From assembly GCF_018449725.1 (NCBI RefSeq), contig NZ_JAAVVC010000002.1:62001-126000 (forward strand): a stretch of 64,000 nt of DNA, read 5' to 3'. Of this stretch, positions 35,487-43,451 are shown one piece after another (within the stretch, counting starts at the first letter, position 1; each line of letters starts with the position of its first letter). Below the pieces are notes generated by a model that was given only the letters and a program-made list of their open reading frames with translations, did no database searches and was not told the origin of the DNA. The translations under genes were made by a program, and so were the position numbers. Origin of the DNA: Pseudomonas sp. dw_612 (lineage in GTDB: Bacteria > Pseudomonadota > Gammaproteobacteria > Pseudomonadales > Pseudomonadaceae).

Positions 35487-35576
35487 TGTGGGAGCGGGCT
35501 TGCTCGCGAAGAGGCCGCATCAGTCGACATTAATGTTGAATGACACACCGCATTCGCGAGCAAGCCCGCTCCCACA
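35487..35576. repeat. class B repeat, left copy flanking the RHS/PAAR block
   Basis: 90-bp palindromic element starting TGTGGGAGCGGGCTTGCTCG. It differs from the copy at 41030-41119 at only three positions, including its normally variable centre (TTAATGTTGAATGACACACC is identical in both). Both copies are in the same orientation. Confidence 0.92.
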
Positions 35577-35581
35577 TAGGG

Positions 35582-36148
35582 TCAGTGTTTATTTTCAAAG
35601 AGTCGGCGCACCTGAACAAAGTCGGCATCACCGCTCTGATCCAGCGCAAGGAAATACTTGAGCTGCCATTGCTGCGTCCTGATCGCCTGCCTGGCGATGG
35701 GCGTGACCCAGGGCGGATAGACACGAATCGCTCGCTTGCCACCTTCACCGTCAACCGACATGACCCCTTTGGCCGCCAATGTTTTCCGGTCAAACACAAA
35801 CTGCCCGCAGTGCGATGCATCAGCAACGCTGACCACCACAAAGTCGACCCCATCGCTGATGTCCAGCGGTGCAATCTCGCTGACGGATGTCAGCCGCTTC
35901 CACAGTGTCACGAACTGGCCCATCTTGGTGGGTGTGGTTTTCGCTACGCGGAAGACAATCGTCTGGTTGTCGAGGCCAAAGCGGCAGGCGCTGTACTCGG
36001 CACTCTCTACCTCACGACGCGCATCATCGGTTAACGCCATCCCCGCTGGTGCGTAGACCTGTGCGATGGCGGCAATCAGTTCAGTCGGGAGATCACCCGA
36101 GACAGGGTCTGCGACAGACTTAACCCGATCGAGGATCAACGGAAACAA
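35582..36148 (-). CDS. MepB-family protein, probably frameshifted near its start
   Basis: 188 codons if read from a TTG at 36146-36148. The MepB core is clear: VYAPAGMALTDDARREVESA, FRVAKTTPTKMGQFVTLWKR, CGQFVFDRKTLAAKGVMS, GKRAIRVYPPWVTP and WQLKYFLAL. The family has no assigned activity. The natural start is probably the ATG at 36163-36165, which overlaps the stop of the PAAR gene (TGATG). That frame reads MSTPMNCFR and stops, and one extra base near 36150 would join it to FPLILDRVK. This gene is therefore either damaged or carries a sequencing error. The coupling to PAAR suggests a secreted cargo. Confidence 0.72.
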   Translation of the reverse strand: MFPLILDRVKSVADPVSGDLPTELIAAIAQVYAPAGMALTDDARREVESAEYSACRFGLDNQTIVFRVAKTTPTKMGQFVTLWKRLTSVSEIAPLDISDGVDFVVVSVADASHCGQFVFDRKTLAAKGVMSVDGEGGKRAIRVYPPWVTPIARQAIRTQQWQLKYFLALDQSGDADFVQVRRLFENKH

Positions 36149-36164
36149 TTCATGGGAGTGCTCA

Positions 36165-36428
36165 TCAGCTAATCACCGCACCCTTTGGCCCACTCGCAAT
36201 CAGCGCGGCACCGCAGGCGGTTTTCATCCCGTCCAGCGCCACCGCAATGCCGCCCACGGTGTAGGTGCTACTGCCCTCGGCAATCGGAAAAATCCCTTTG
36301 CACAGTGGGCAACTGACCTTGTGGCCGACACCGGCAATGGGTTTGCCGTTGAGATCGGTTTGGGAGAAAGCCTCAAGCACCACGCCGCCGTGGCTGGTGG
36401 AATCGCCTAATCGAATGATGTCTTTCAT
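36165..36428 (-). CDS. PAAR-domain protein
   Basis: 87 residues: IRLGDSTSHGGVVLEAFSQ, then VGHKVSCPLC and GGIAVALDGMKTACGAALIA, the usual PAAR pattern of glycine turns with His and Cys ligands. PAAR proteins cap the VgrG spike of type VI secretion systems and carry or recruit effectors. No other type VI structural gene is in the window. Its stop overlaps an ATG of the MepB frame, implying coupled translation. Confidence 0.87.
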   Translation of the reverse strand: MKDIIRLGDSTSHGGVVLEAFSQTDLNGKPIAGVGHKVSCPLCKGIFPIAEGSSTYTVGGIAVALDGMKTACGAALIASGPKGAVIS

Positions 36429-36487
36429 GATCTGGTCATCCCTGTAAAAAACCGAGCATCCGCTTACAGCCTGAAAACGCCCGCCAG

Positions 36488-36601
36488 TCAGCGAACGTCT
36501 TTCAGTCTAGGCAATGTTGCCGGGGCCGGTCCTTCTGCATGGGCCAGGTTGACGGAGCCCAAGGCACTTGCGATTACGAGGATCAAGGTTGCGTTTTTCA
36601 T
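36488..36601 (-). CDS. 37-residue secreted peptide
   Basis: ATG at 36599-36601 with GGAG five bases upstream; stop at 36488-36490. The product is a textbook signal peptide (MKNATLILVIASALGSVNLA, then HA) followed by a 15-residue tail EGPAPATLPRLKDVR. It lies between the PAAR gene and the degraded frames of the RHS block. Function unknown; it could be the remnant of a longer secreted protein. Confidence 0.55.
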   Translation of the reverse strand: MKNATLILVIASALGSVNLAHAEGPAPATLPRLKDVR

Positions 36602-36637
36602 ATTCACTCCATGAACAAAAATGTAGGTGATATTTCA

Positions 36638-36814
36638 CTATTTGAACAACTTCACAACGGCATCCGAATACAGATCAAGTACATCTTTGCGGATTTCAGT
36701 ACTTTGTGACGCTTCGTTTGGCTTTTCACACTTGGATCTTCGGCCACATATTCCGTTGGGAAAGCGAGAGCCTTCTTCTTCACACCAGCAGCCATCAGGG
36801 CCTTGGGGCAGTCA
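36638..36814 (-). pseudogene. cysteine-rich reading frame without a start, probable gene remnant
   Basis: Open frame from an in-frame TGA at 36812-36814 to the stop at 36638-36640, with no ATG, GTG or TTG near its beginning. It reads QGPDGCWCEEEGSRFPNGIC, then GRRSKCEKPNEASQSTEIRK and DVLDLYSDAVVKLFK: four cysteines, then a helical end. A second frame over the same bases (CPKALMAAGVKKKALAFPTE) is also open, so the coding frame is not certain. Confidence 0.35.
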
Positions 36815-36901
36815 GGATTGCGGTGGATTACTGTAAAAACGGGAAAGATTTATTTTTTTACCTTTAAGATTTGCTTTTACGCCCCCCTTTATTCGTATTA
36901 A

Positions 36902-37009
36902 CTAACAGTGGCCAGTACCCGCATTGATCCACTCTTTCCATGAGCTATCAGGAACCAATGTACTTGTAACAAACCACGATTTGGCTTGCTGATTAGTGGG
37001 TGTACTCAT
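36902..37009 (-). CDS. possible 35-residue peptide in the RHS block
   Basis: ATG at 37007-37009, stop at 36902-36904. Product MSTPTNQQAKSWFVTSTLVP, then DSSWKEWINAGTGHC. GGA lies eight bases upstream. It could be the N-terminus of the cysteine-rich remnant at 36638, with AT-rich sequence between; the tetranucleotide ACTG occurs on both sides of that intervening stretch. Not certain to be expressed. Confidence 0.4.
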   Translation of the reverse strand: MSTPTNQQAKSWFVTSTLVPDSSWKEWINAGTGHC

Positions 37010-37107
37010 TTATCGATTCCGTCTCTTGGAAGGTGATAAAAAAATAAATACACCCCTTTATCGCGCTTCGCCACAACCTGCTGCCTGACAAATAATTTTA
37101 GTTGGTA

Positions 37108-37629
37108 TCAGTGGGTCATCAATGGAATAGAGGAAAGAGACAAACATTCGCCAAGACGAGCTTGAGAAATCTTGGGATGCTGTAAACAAGCGTCTTCATA
37201 TGCGATGTTTTCTCCATCCGCGATCGACGCGAGATAGGAGTCAATTTCCGAAAAATCGCAACCAGCAGGAATATCCACTGAAAACAAGGACAGTTCCTGA
37301 TTAGATGAACAGGATGCACCGAACAACTGAAGCCTGGCGATTATTTTTGACTTGTCATTAGAGTTGCTGGCAAAGACCCTGATGGTGGAGTGCCCGCCTT
37401 GCTTCACTACTCGTGCCGCGATTAACTCTTCGCCATCCGGTCGTGCAAGCACCCAGTCCCCTTTACTAACGCCGTAGACATAATACGGAGTATTGTCAAT
37501 TTCATAGGTCTGCTCTCCCTTGAAGACACCCCAAATAGACTCGGAGGAGACAGGCGGGTAATCATCTTCGTCAGGCGTCAGCTCGAAAACAATTTTGTGA
37601 AAGATATCGGTCATGCTTGAAGTGCTCAC
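37108..37629 (-). CDS. DUF4265 protein, probable immunity protein for the RHS nuclease
   Basis: 173 residues from the GTG at 37627-37629 (AGGTGG nine bases upstream, inside the RHS gene end); the ATG at 37612-37614 is an alternative. DUF4265 character: IFHKIVFELTPDEDDYPPVS, SESIWGVFKGEQTYEIDNTP, YYVYGVSKGDWVLARPDGEE, then a C-terminal ferredoxin-like half (SIADGENIAYEDACLQHP). It lies two bases after the RHS stop on the same strand, the usual position of the cognate immunity gene. The pairing is inferred from position and family. Confidence 0.75.
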   Translation of the reverse strand: MSTSSMTDIFHKIVFELTPDEDDYPPVSSESIWGVFKGEQTYEIDNTPYYVYGVSKGDWVLARPDGEELIAARVVKQGGHSTIRVFASNSNDKSKIIARLQLFGASCSSNQELSLFSVDIPAGCDFSEIDSYLASIADGENIAYEDACLQHPKISQARLGECLSLSSIPLMTH

Positions 37630-37631
37630 AG

Positions 37632-40046
37632 TTAGGAACCACCTAGGCGATTTAGAGCCTTATAATTGGGCTTGATTGAGTTCGAATCCTCACGATTACA
37701 CCGGCGGCAAAGGATTTCCGTGTTTCCTTCATCGTTCGCACCTCCTAATGAATCGGGATCGATATGATCGAATTGTCGTTCATTCGCAGGAGGAGTGACA
37801 CCTCGCTGACTTTTCTGCCCGGGAACGACCGCTACGAGGCATTTTTCGCAAGCCTCAACTCCATGGAACTGCTTGTTCTCAACTGCTACCTTCGTCTTTA
37901 CTGATTTTGGAATCCGAGCCAATCCCAGAGGGTCAACCCACTCCACCGGGTTCGGTGCATATTGATATACGTTCAAGCCACCGGCCAGGCCTATCGGATC
38001 TTTGGATATAAAGCGCCCTACTGTTGGATCGTAGTACCGGTAACGGTTGTAGTGAAATCCGGTCTCATGATCATGATACTGCCCCTGAAAACGGATCGGA
38101 TTGGTTAGATGTTGCCGCTGTGCAAGCGTCGAACGCTGCTCAGACGCCTCTCCCCATACCTTGTATTGGGCGCTCCATGCAACATCGCCCTTCCCATCCG
38201 TGAGCTCGAGAGGCGTTCCCAAATGGTCGCACTGGTACCAAGCCAGCACATCAACTGGCTGGACTTTGGGGGTATTGGTCCAAAGTGGGTCATCGGCCAA
38301 ATTGTAATCGTCTGCGTAGGTGGGCTGACCGAGCAGATGAATTGGTTGGTGCCGCACAGCCTGGGCGAGCGGAAACATAGTTCCCGGTTCGTAAATATAA
38401 TGGACAGTTCGACCGACACTCTCATCCGATTGTGGTGGACTACTTTCCCACGCTATGTTGTCTCCGTCCCAGCCGTATAGAGTGAAGCCACAACCATGCT
38501 CTTTTTGCTTACGTGCATGCTCGCCTAGATTCCATTGAGAGCCGGCCGTAGGTCGCTGTTTGTAATGAGCACTGGAGCTTTTGTACAACCGTCTACCAAG
38601 AGCGTCATAGGTGTACTGGACAGTCAATCGGGCATCATCAAAATGCACCAACCGGTCAAATAGATCCCAACGTAAACGACTGTAACTTCCATTTTGCCAA
38701 CGCTGGATCAGATTACCGCGCTCGTCATATTCAAAGTGAGTACCCGCAAACTCTCTTAGCAGGTTATCTATTAACTGACTTCGACGTGGATCTTGATCAA
38801 GCGGTCTCTGGACAGCCTCCACTTTGGCTTCTATCAAATTTCCAGCAGGATCGAATGCGAATGTCTCGACACCTAGTCGGCTAGTCGCACACACAATGCG
38901 TCCGACAGGGTCATAGCTGTAATCCATCGTTCCTCGACGGGTATCGTCCAATTTGATCAGCTGTCCCGCTTCATCGTATTTGTAATCACGCTTGAGCAAA
39001 GTGCCCTCGTCGTCAATACGACCGAGGAGTTGCTCTTTCAGACGACCCACGGGATCCCAGGTCTGGGTCTGAAGTAAGCGATTCCCCTGATTACGTGAGA
39101 CTTCGCGATGCAAGTCATCCCGTTCAAAATTCACTATTTCATGATCGTCAAAACGAAGCCCGAGTAAATGGCCGCTGCCGTAGGTCAACCAACTGATCCT
39201 GTGCCCATCGGGTCGAATGGTCGCAATACGCTGATTGAGTACATCGTATTCGTGCTTCCAAACAGCCACCATGGGCTTTTCTAAACCCAAATAATGCTGG
39301 TGCTCGCGAAGTAGATTCCCTGCTGGATCGTAAAACCATTGCAGGCGGCTTTGATCATTGCATGCAAGGACCATGTTGCCGTGCCCATCATAGGCAAAGG
39401 TCTCATATTGAGATTGATCACCAAGAGTTGCACAGCGCTCGACTAGTCGATTCAAAGGATCGAATTTCAATGCGATGAAGCGGTCACCGTTGATACTTCC
39501 TGATAGTTGACCACTCTCTTGGTCATACTGATATCGAATGGAATGTCCATCAAAACCGGTTTCCTCCAGCAAACGACCGACCGGGTCGTAGTGGAAGTGC
39601 GCGCGTTGTTCGTTTTCGTTTTCCAGGGACAGCAATCTACCTAGGCGGTCCCAACGGTAACGCAGGGTTTGTTCGGCGGCATCGACCCGCTCGGCGACCA
39701 GACCGGCAGCGGTGTAACTCCAGGTGGTGCAGCGATCGAGGCCATCGACATGGGCCAGCAAACGACCTTCGGCGTCGCGCTCAAAACGTTCTTCGGTCTT
39801 GTCCGGGTGTTTGATCAACACCAGTTGCCCGACCTTGTATTCGTATTCGGTGCTCTGCCCGGCCGCATCGGTGAAGCAGATCATTTGCCCGAATTCGTTG
39901 TACGCCCAGGCACTGGTCTTGCCCGAGCAATCGACGTATTCCACCAGTTGCCCGGCGTCGTTGTAGGCCAGGGTTTTTTCGTTGCCGTTGGCGTCTTTGA
40001 TCGCGGTGGGCAAGCCGGCCTTGTTGTAGGCGTATTCGGTTTTGTT
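37632..40046 (-). pseudogene. RHS element, 5'-truncated, with C-terminal HNH nuclease domain
   Basis: About 800 codons of RHS/YD repeats open from just after a TGA at 40047-40049; no ATG near the beginning, so the N-terminal half of a normal RHS protein (about 1,400 residues) is missing. YD repeats run through most of it (YDPAGNLLREHQHYLG, YDPVGRIVCATSRLG). The core ends with RYYDPTVGRFISKDPIGLAG and EWVDPLGL. The last 95 residues are variable and carry an HNH-type site: CEKC, then RQFDHIDPDSLGGANDEGNT and ILCRRCN (two CxxC pairs and the DH). In intact systems such domains are DNA-cleaving type VI or contact-dependent toxins. Bases change from GC-rich beyond about 39560 to AT-richer toward the toxin, suggesting recombination. 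Confidence 0.82.
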
Positions 40047-40053
40047 TCAATGG

Positions 40054-40076
40054 CAGTGCGCAACTTTTTGCGCACT
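40054..40076. terminator. hairpin at the RHS truncation point
   Basis: AGTGCGCAA (40054-40062), CTTTT, TTGCGCACT (40068-40076): a perfect 9-bp stem between the DMT transporter stop and the first RHS codon. It may terminate the transporter transcript. RHS homology ends within a few bases of it. Confidence 0.6.
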
Positions 40077-40080
40077 CCCC

Positions 40081-40950
40081 TTATGGCGCCAATGCTGGCT
40101 GACGACGTGTCCCCAACCGACTGATCCACACCGCCATCAAAATCACCGACCCACCGAGGAACAACCGCCCCAGTTCTTCATGCTGATTCCAGATCAGCAA
40201 ATTGATCAGCAACCCCACCGGCACATGCAGGTTGTTCATCACCGCCAGCGTCCCGCCATTCACCAGGCACGCCCCCTTGTTCCACCAGTACAACCCCAGC
40301 GCCGTCGAGACCAAACCGAGGAACACCAGCACGCCCCATTGCAGCGGCGCTTCGGGCAGGAAGTTGTGTTTGCCGAACAGCAAAAACGCCGGCAACGCCA
40401 CCGCCAGTGCGCCCAAATAGAAATAGCCGAAACGCCGATAGTGCGGCAGATCGCTCGGGTGACGGGCCACCAGATGCTTATAAAGCACTTGCCCGGCGGC
40501 GTAGGTGAAGTTGGCCAATTGCAGCAGCAGGAAGCCCATGAAGAAGTCCGGGTTGATCCGGTCGTAGCGAATCACCGCCGCGCCTGCCACGGCCACCAAC
40601 GCAGCGACCAACGCCCACGGGTTGAAGCGCCGGTTCAGCGCATCCTCGATCAGTGTGACGTGCAGCGGTGTGAGGATGGTGAACAGCAAGACTTCCGGCA
40701 CCGTCAGCACTCGGAAGCTCAGGTACAGGCAGACGTAAGTCACGCCGAACTGCAATGCGCCGATCAGCAACATGCCGCGCATGAATGCCGGTTCGACCGA
40801 ACGCCAGCGCGTCAGCGGAATAAACACCAATCCCGCCAGCAACACGCGCACCAGCACCGCGAAGTAACTGTCGACATGCCCGGCCAGGTATTCGCCGATC
40901 AAACTGAAGGAAAACGCCTGGATCAGCGTGACAAAAAGTAGATAGCCCAT
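40081..40950 (-). CDS. EamA/DMT-family transporter
   Basis: 289 residues with ten membrane helices (for example LLFVTLIQAFSFSLIGEYLA, RGMLLIGALQFGVTYVCLYL, LQWGVLVFLGLVSTALGLYW). Two EamA halves; exporter of unknown substrate, close to the group often annotated as carboxylate/amino acid/amine transporters. It lies inside the segment bounded by the twin class B repeats. Confidence 0.87.
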   Translation of the reverse strand: MGYLLFVTLIQAFSFSLIGEYLAGHVDSYFAVLVRVLLAGLVFIPLTRWRSVEPAFMRGMLLIGALQFGVTYVCLYLSFRVLTVPEVLLFTILTPLHVTLIEDALNRRFNPWALVAALVAVAGAAVIRYDRINPDFFMGFLLLQLANFTYAAGQVLYKHLVARHPSDLPHYRRFGYFYLGALAVALPAFLLFGKHNFLPEAPLQWGVLVFLGLVSTALGLYWWNKGACLVNGGTLAVMNNLHVPVGLLINLLIWNQHEELGRLFLGGSVILMAVWISRLGTRRQPALAP

Positions 40951-41029
40951 GCTCGCCTCGTTTCGAATGGCGGCGACGATAGCGGGTTTTGCGCTTCACT
41001 GCGAATCCTCAGATAACACAAAAATCCCC

Positions 41030-41119
41030 TGTGGGAGCGGGCTTGCTCGCGAAGAGGCCGTGTCAGTCGACGTTAATGTTGAATGACACACCGCATTCGC
41101 GAGCAAGCCCGCTCCCACA
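41030..41119. repeat. class B repeat, right copy flanking the RHS/PAAR block
   Basis: Direct copy of the element at 35487-35576 with three substitutions in 90 bp. The other class B copies in the window share the arms but not the centre. Confidence 0.92.
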
Positions 41120-41152
41120 GGGGGATTGGTGTTCGGCCATCAAATCGCGGGC

Positions 41153-41192
41153 AAAAAAAAGCCCGATCTCGCTAAAGCGTTCAATCGGGCTA
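41153..41192 (-). terminator. rho-independent terminator of azoR
   Basis: On the minus strand: AGCCCGAT, inner imperfect stem (GAACGCTTTAGCG), ATCGGGCT, then eight T. It lies about 105 bases after the azoR stop. Confidence 0.88.
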
Positions 41193-41298
41193 CAGCACTC
41201 AGGAGCAACAAGTGCAAAGGGAGGTTCGATGCGCATGCAAACTTGAAGGGTTGCGCCAGGACACTTGAACATCAAGGGATTATCTGGCGATTAAAGCC

Positions 41299-41898
41299 TC
41301 AAGCCACTTGGGAAAGCTTGGCGTTGGCCTGGTTCAGCCCCTTCTCCTGGAAGTCGCCGCCCAGGTTCATGCCTTCGGCGTGAATGAAGGTCACGTCGTG
41401 GATGCCGATGAAGGCCATGACCTGGCGCAGGTAGGGTTCCTGGTGATCCGCCGGGCCACCGGCGTAGATCCCGCCGCGAGCGGTCAGCACATAGGCGCGC
41501 TTGCCGCTGAGCAGGCCTTGGGGACCGGTGTCGGTGTACTTGAAGGTCACGCCGGCACGCAGCACATGGTCGAGCCAGGCTTTGAGGGTGCTCGGGATCG
41601 CGAAGTTGTACATCGGCGCGGCCATGACCAACACGTCAGCGGCCAGCAGTTCATCGGTCAATTGGTTGGAGCGGTCGAGGGAAGCCTGTTCGATGTCGTT
41701 GCGTTGTTCGGCAGGTTTCATCCAGCCGCCCAGCAAGTTGATGTCCAGGTGCGGCACCGGGTTGACGGCCAGGTCGCGGACGGTGATTTGATCCGCCGGG
41801 TGCGCAGCTTTCCATTGGCTGATGAAGGTCTGAGTCAGCTGACGGGAAACCGAGTCTTGCTGACGGGCACTGCTTTCGATGATCAGAACGCGGGACAT
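41299..41898 (-). CDS. azoR: FMN-dependent NADH:quinone/azo reductase
   Basis: 199 residues, flavodoxin-like. The family features are MSRVLIIESSARQQDSVSRQ (FMN phosphate loop), APMYNFAIPSTLKAWLDHVL and the ARGGIYAGG loop near residue 145. Reduces quinones and azo compounds with two electrons from NADH, cytosolic. It stands alone, with a terminator downstream and 135 bases of plain upstream sequence before a repeat. Confidence 0.92.
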   Translation of the reverse strand: MSRVLIIESSARQQDSVSRQLTQTFISQWKAAHPADQITVRDLAVNPVPHLDINLLGGWMKPAEQRNDIEQASLDRSNQLTDELLAADVLVMAAPMYNFAIPSTLKAWLDHVLRAGVTFKYTDTGPQGLLSGKRAYVLTARGGIYAGGPADHQEPYLRQVMAFIGIHDVTFIHAEGMNLGGDFQEKGLNQANAKLSQVA

Positions 41899-42032
41899 GG
41901 GATGTAGCCTCCATCTGAGAATGCTGTAAGTCGATGGAGTGGAGATTAAACAGAGTTATATCGATGAAAAAGCGCAAATAACTGCTATAAAGCATCGATA
42001 AATTCGTTTATAAGCTGAGCGAACGCTGTATT

Positions 42033-42124
42033 TGTAGGAGCGAGGCTTGCCCGCGAAGGGGCCGCGTCATTCAACATCAATGTCGACTGGTATACCGCCT
42101 TCGCGGGCAAGCCTCGCTCCTACA
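42033..42124. repeat. REP-type palindrome, class B variant
   Basis: Arms read TGTAGGAGCGAGGCTTGCCC and its complement, a variant of class B with AGGAGCGAGGCTTGCC in place of GGGAGCGGGCTTGCTC. Confidence 0.88.
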
Positions 42125-42134
42125 AGGCTTCATG

Positions 42135-42464
42135 TCATTTAGGCGAGCAACTCAGGTTAATGCGCATCTTGATAATGGTGCGGGTGAATTTGGCCGTGGC
42201 GTTCTTGTGTTTGCCGGCGGGCACTTCGATCGTGCGGGTGCGCGGCGATTCGGGGCCGTTGTTGAACACCACCTTGCAGACCGCATCCGTGGCGCCGTAG
42301 TTGTTCACCTGGATAGAAGCGATGTCGTTATCCGTGTCGTAGGCGTTGTAGTCGATGCTCAGGCCATTGAGCTGTTTTTGAACATCGATCGGATAGGCAA
42401 ACGCAGTCAGCGGCAGCAGTGCCAACACTACGCAACCCGATACTACACAAAACAGCTTTTTCAT
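42135..42464 (-). CDS. small secreted protein of unknown function
   Basis: 109 residues from the ATG at 42462-42464. Signal peptide MKKLFCVVSGCVVLALLPLT with cleavage after AFA. The mature 86 residues are beta-rich (IDVQKQLNGLSIDYNAYDTD, ASIQVNNYGATDAVCKVVFN) with two cysteines (61 and 106) that could pair. Related proteins in pseudomonads carry the odd label 3-phosphoglycerate kinase, which this sequence does not support. Its upstream region is shared with the divergent LysR gene 49 bases away. Confidence 0.8.
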   Translation of the reverse strand: MKKLFCVVSGCVVLALLPLTAFAYPIDVQKQLNGLSIDYNAYDTDNDIASIQVNNYGATDAVCKVVFNNGPESPRTRTIEVPAGKHKNATAKFTRTIIKMRINLSCSPK

Positions 42465-42513
42465 TCGGCAGTCTCCAATATGGACCGCCAGCTTAGGACA
42501 AGAGGAGCTCATC

Positions 42514-43437
42514 ATGAAAGCGCCCCGCGTGACCCTTGATCAATGGCGAACGTTGCAGGCCGTGGTCGACCACGGCGGTTTCGCCCAGGCCGCCGAAGCG
42601 CTGCACCGCTCGCAATCGTCGGTCAGCTACACCGTGGCCCGCATGCAGGACCAACTCGGCGTGCCGCTGTTGCGCATCGATGGCCGCAAAGCCGTGCTGA
42701 CCGAAGCCGGCGGCGTGTTGCTGCGCCGCTCGCGGCAACTGGTGAAACAGGCCAGCCAACTGGAAGACCTGGCCCATCACATGGAGCAAGGCTGGGAAGC
42801 GGAAGTGCGGCTGGTGGTCGATGCCGCATACCCGAGCGCCCGCCTCGTGCGCGCCTTGACCGCATTCATGCCGCAAAGCCGTGGCTGCCGGGTGCGGCTG
42901 CGCGAAGAAGTGTTGTCGGGCGTCGAAGAGGTTCTGCTTGAAGGCGTGGCCGACCTGGCCATCACCGGTTTCAGCATTCCCGGCTACCTTGGCGCGGAAT
43001 TGAGCGACGTCGAATTTGTCGCCGTCGCCCACCCCGATCACGCGCTGCACCGCATGAACCGCGAACTGAATTTCCAGGACCTGGAAACCCAGATGCAAGT
43101 GGTGATCCGCGACTCCGGCCGCCAGCAGCCACGGGACGTCGGCTGGCTCGGTGCCGAACAGCGCTGGACCGTCGGCAGCCTGGCCACCGCCGCGACATTC
43201 GTCAGCAGCGGCCTGGGTTTTGCCTGGTTGCCCCGGCACATGATCGAACGGGAATTGAAGGAAGGCACGCTCAAGCTGCTACCGTTGGACCAGGGTGGCA
43301 GTCGCAACCCGAGCTTCTATCTGTACTCGAACAAGGACAAACCCCTGGGCCCGGCCACGCAAATCCTCATCGAACTGCTTCGCACCTTCGACACCGCGCC
43401 GCTCGATGCGCCCTTCGCCGCCCCTGAACAAGCCTGA
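42514..43437 (+). CDS. LysR-family transcriptional regulator
   Basis: 307 residues from the ATG at 42514, with GAGGAG upstream. Helix-turn-helix region TLQAVVDHGGFAQAAEALHR followed by SQSSVSYTVARMQDQLGVPL; normal effector domain. It leads an apparent operon with the hydrolase (14-base gap) and cyclophilin (3-base gap), so it may regulate its own operon or the divergent small secreted protein gene. Confidence 0.9.
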   Translation: MKAPRVTLDQWRTLQAVVDHGGFAQAAEALHRSQSSVSYTVARMQDQLGVPLLRIDGRKAVLTEAGGVLLRRSRQLVKQASQLEDLAHHMEQGWEAEVRLVVDAAYPSARLVRALTAFMPQSRGCRVRLREEVLSGVEEVLLEGVADLAITGFSIPGYLGAELSDVEFVAVAHPDHALHRMNRELNFQDLETQMQVVIRDSGRQQPRDVGWLGAEQRWTVGSLATAATFVSSGLGFAWLPRHMIERELKEGTLKLLPLDQGGSRNPSFYLYSNKDKPLGPATQILIELLRTFDTAPLDAPFAAPEQA

Positions 43438-43451
43438 CACGGAGTGTACCC

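Larger units (their letters stand above)
40951..41298. other. intergenic region with repeat and terminator, no gene
   Basis: Contains the promoter side of the DMT gene, the right-hand twin class B repeat (41030-41119) and the azoR terminator. The open frames through it read repeat or terminator sequence and have no ribosome sites. Confidence 0.7.

Noticed and set aside
35487..41119. Twin repeats considered as insertion-sequence ends
   Set aside because: They are members of the class B REP family, with no transposase or target duplications; recombination between repeats is the safer reading.
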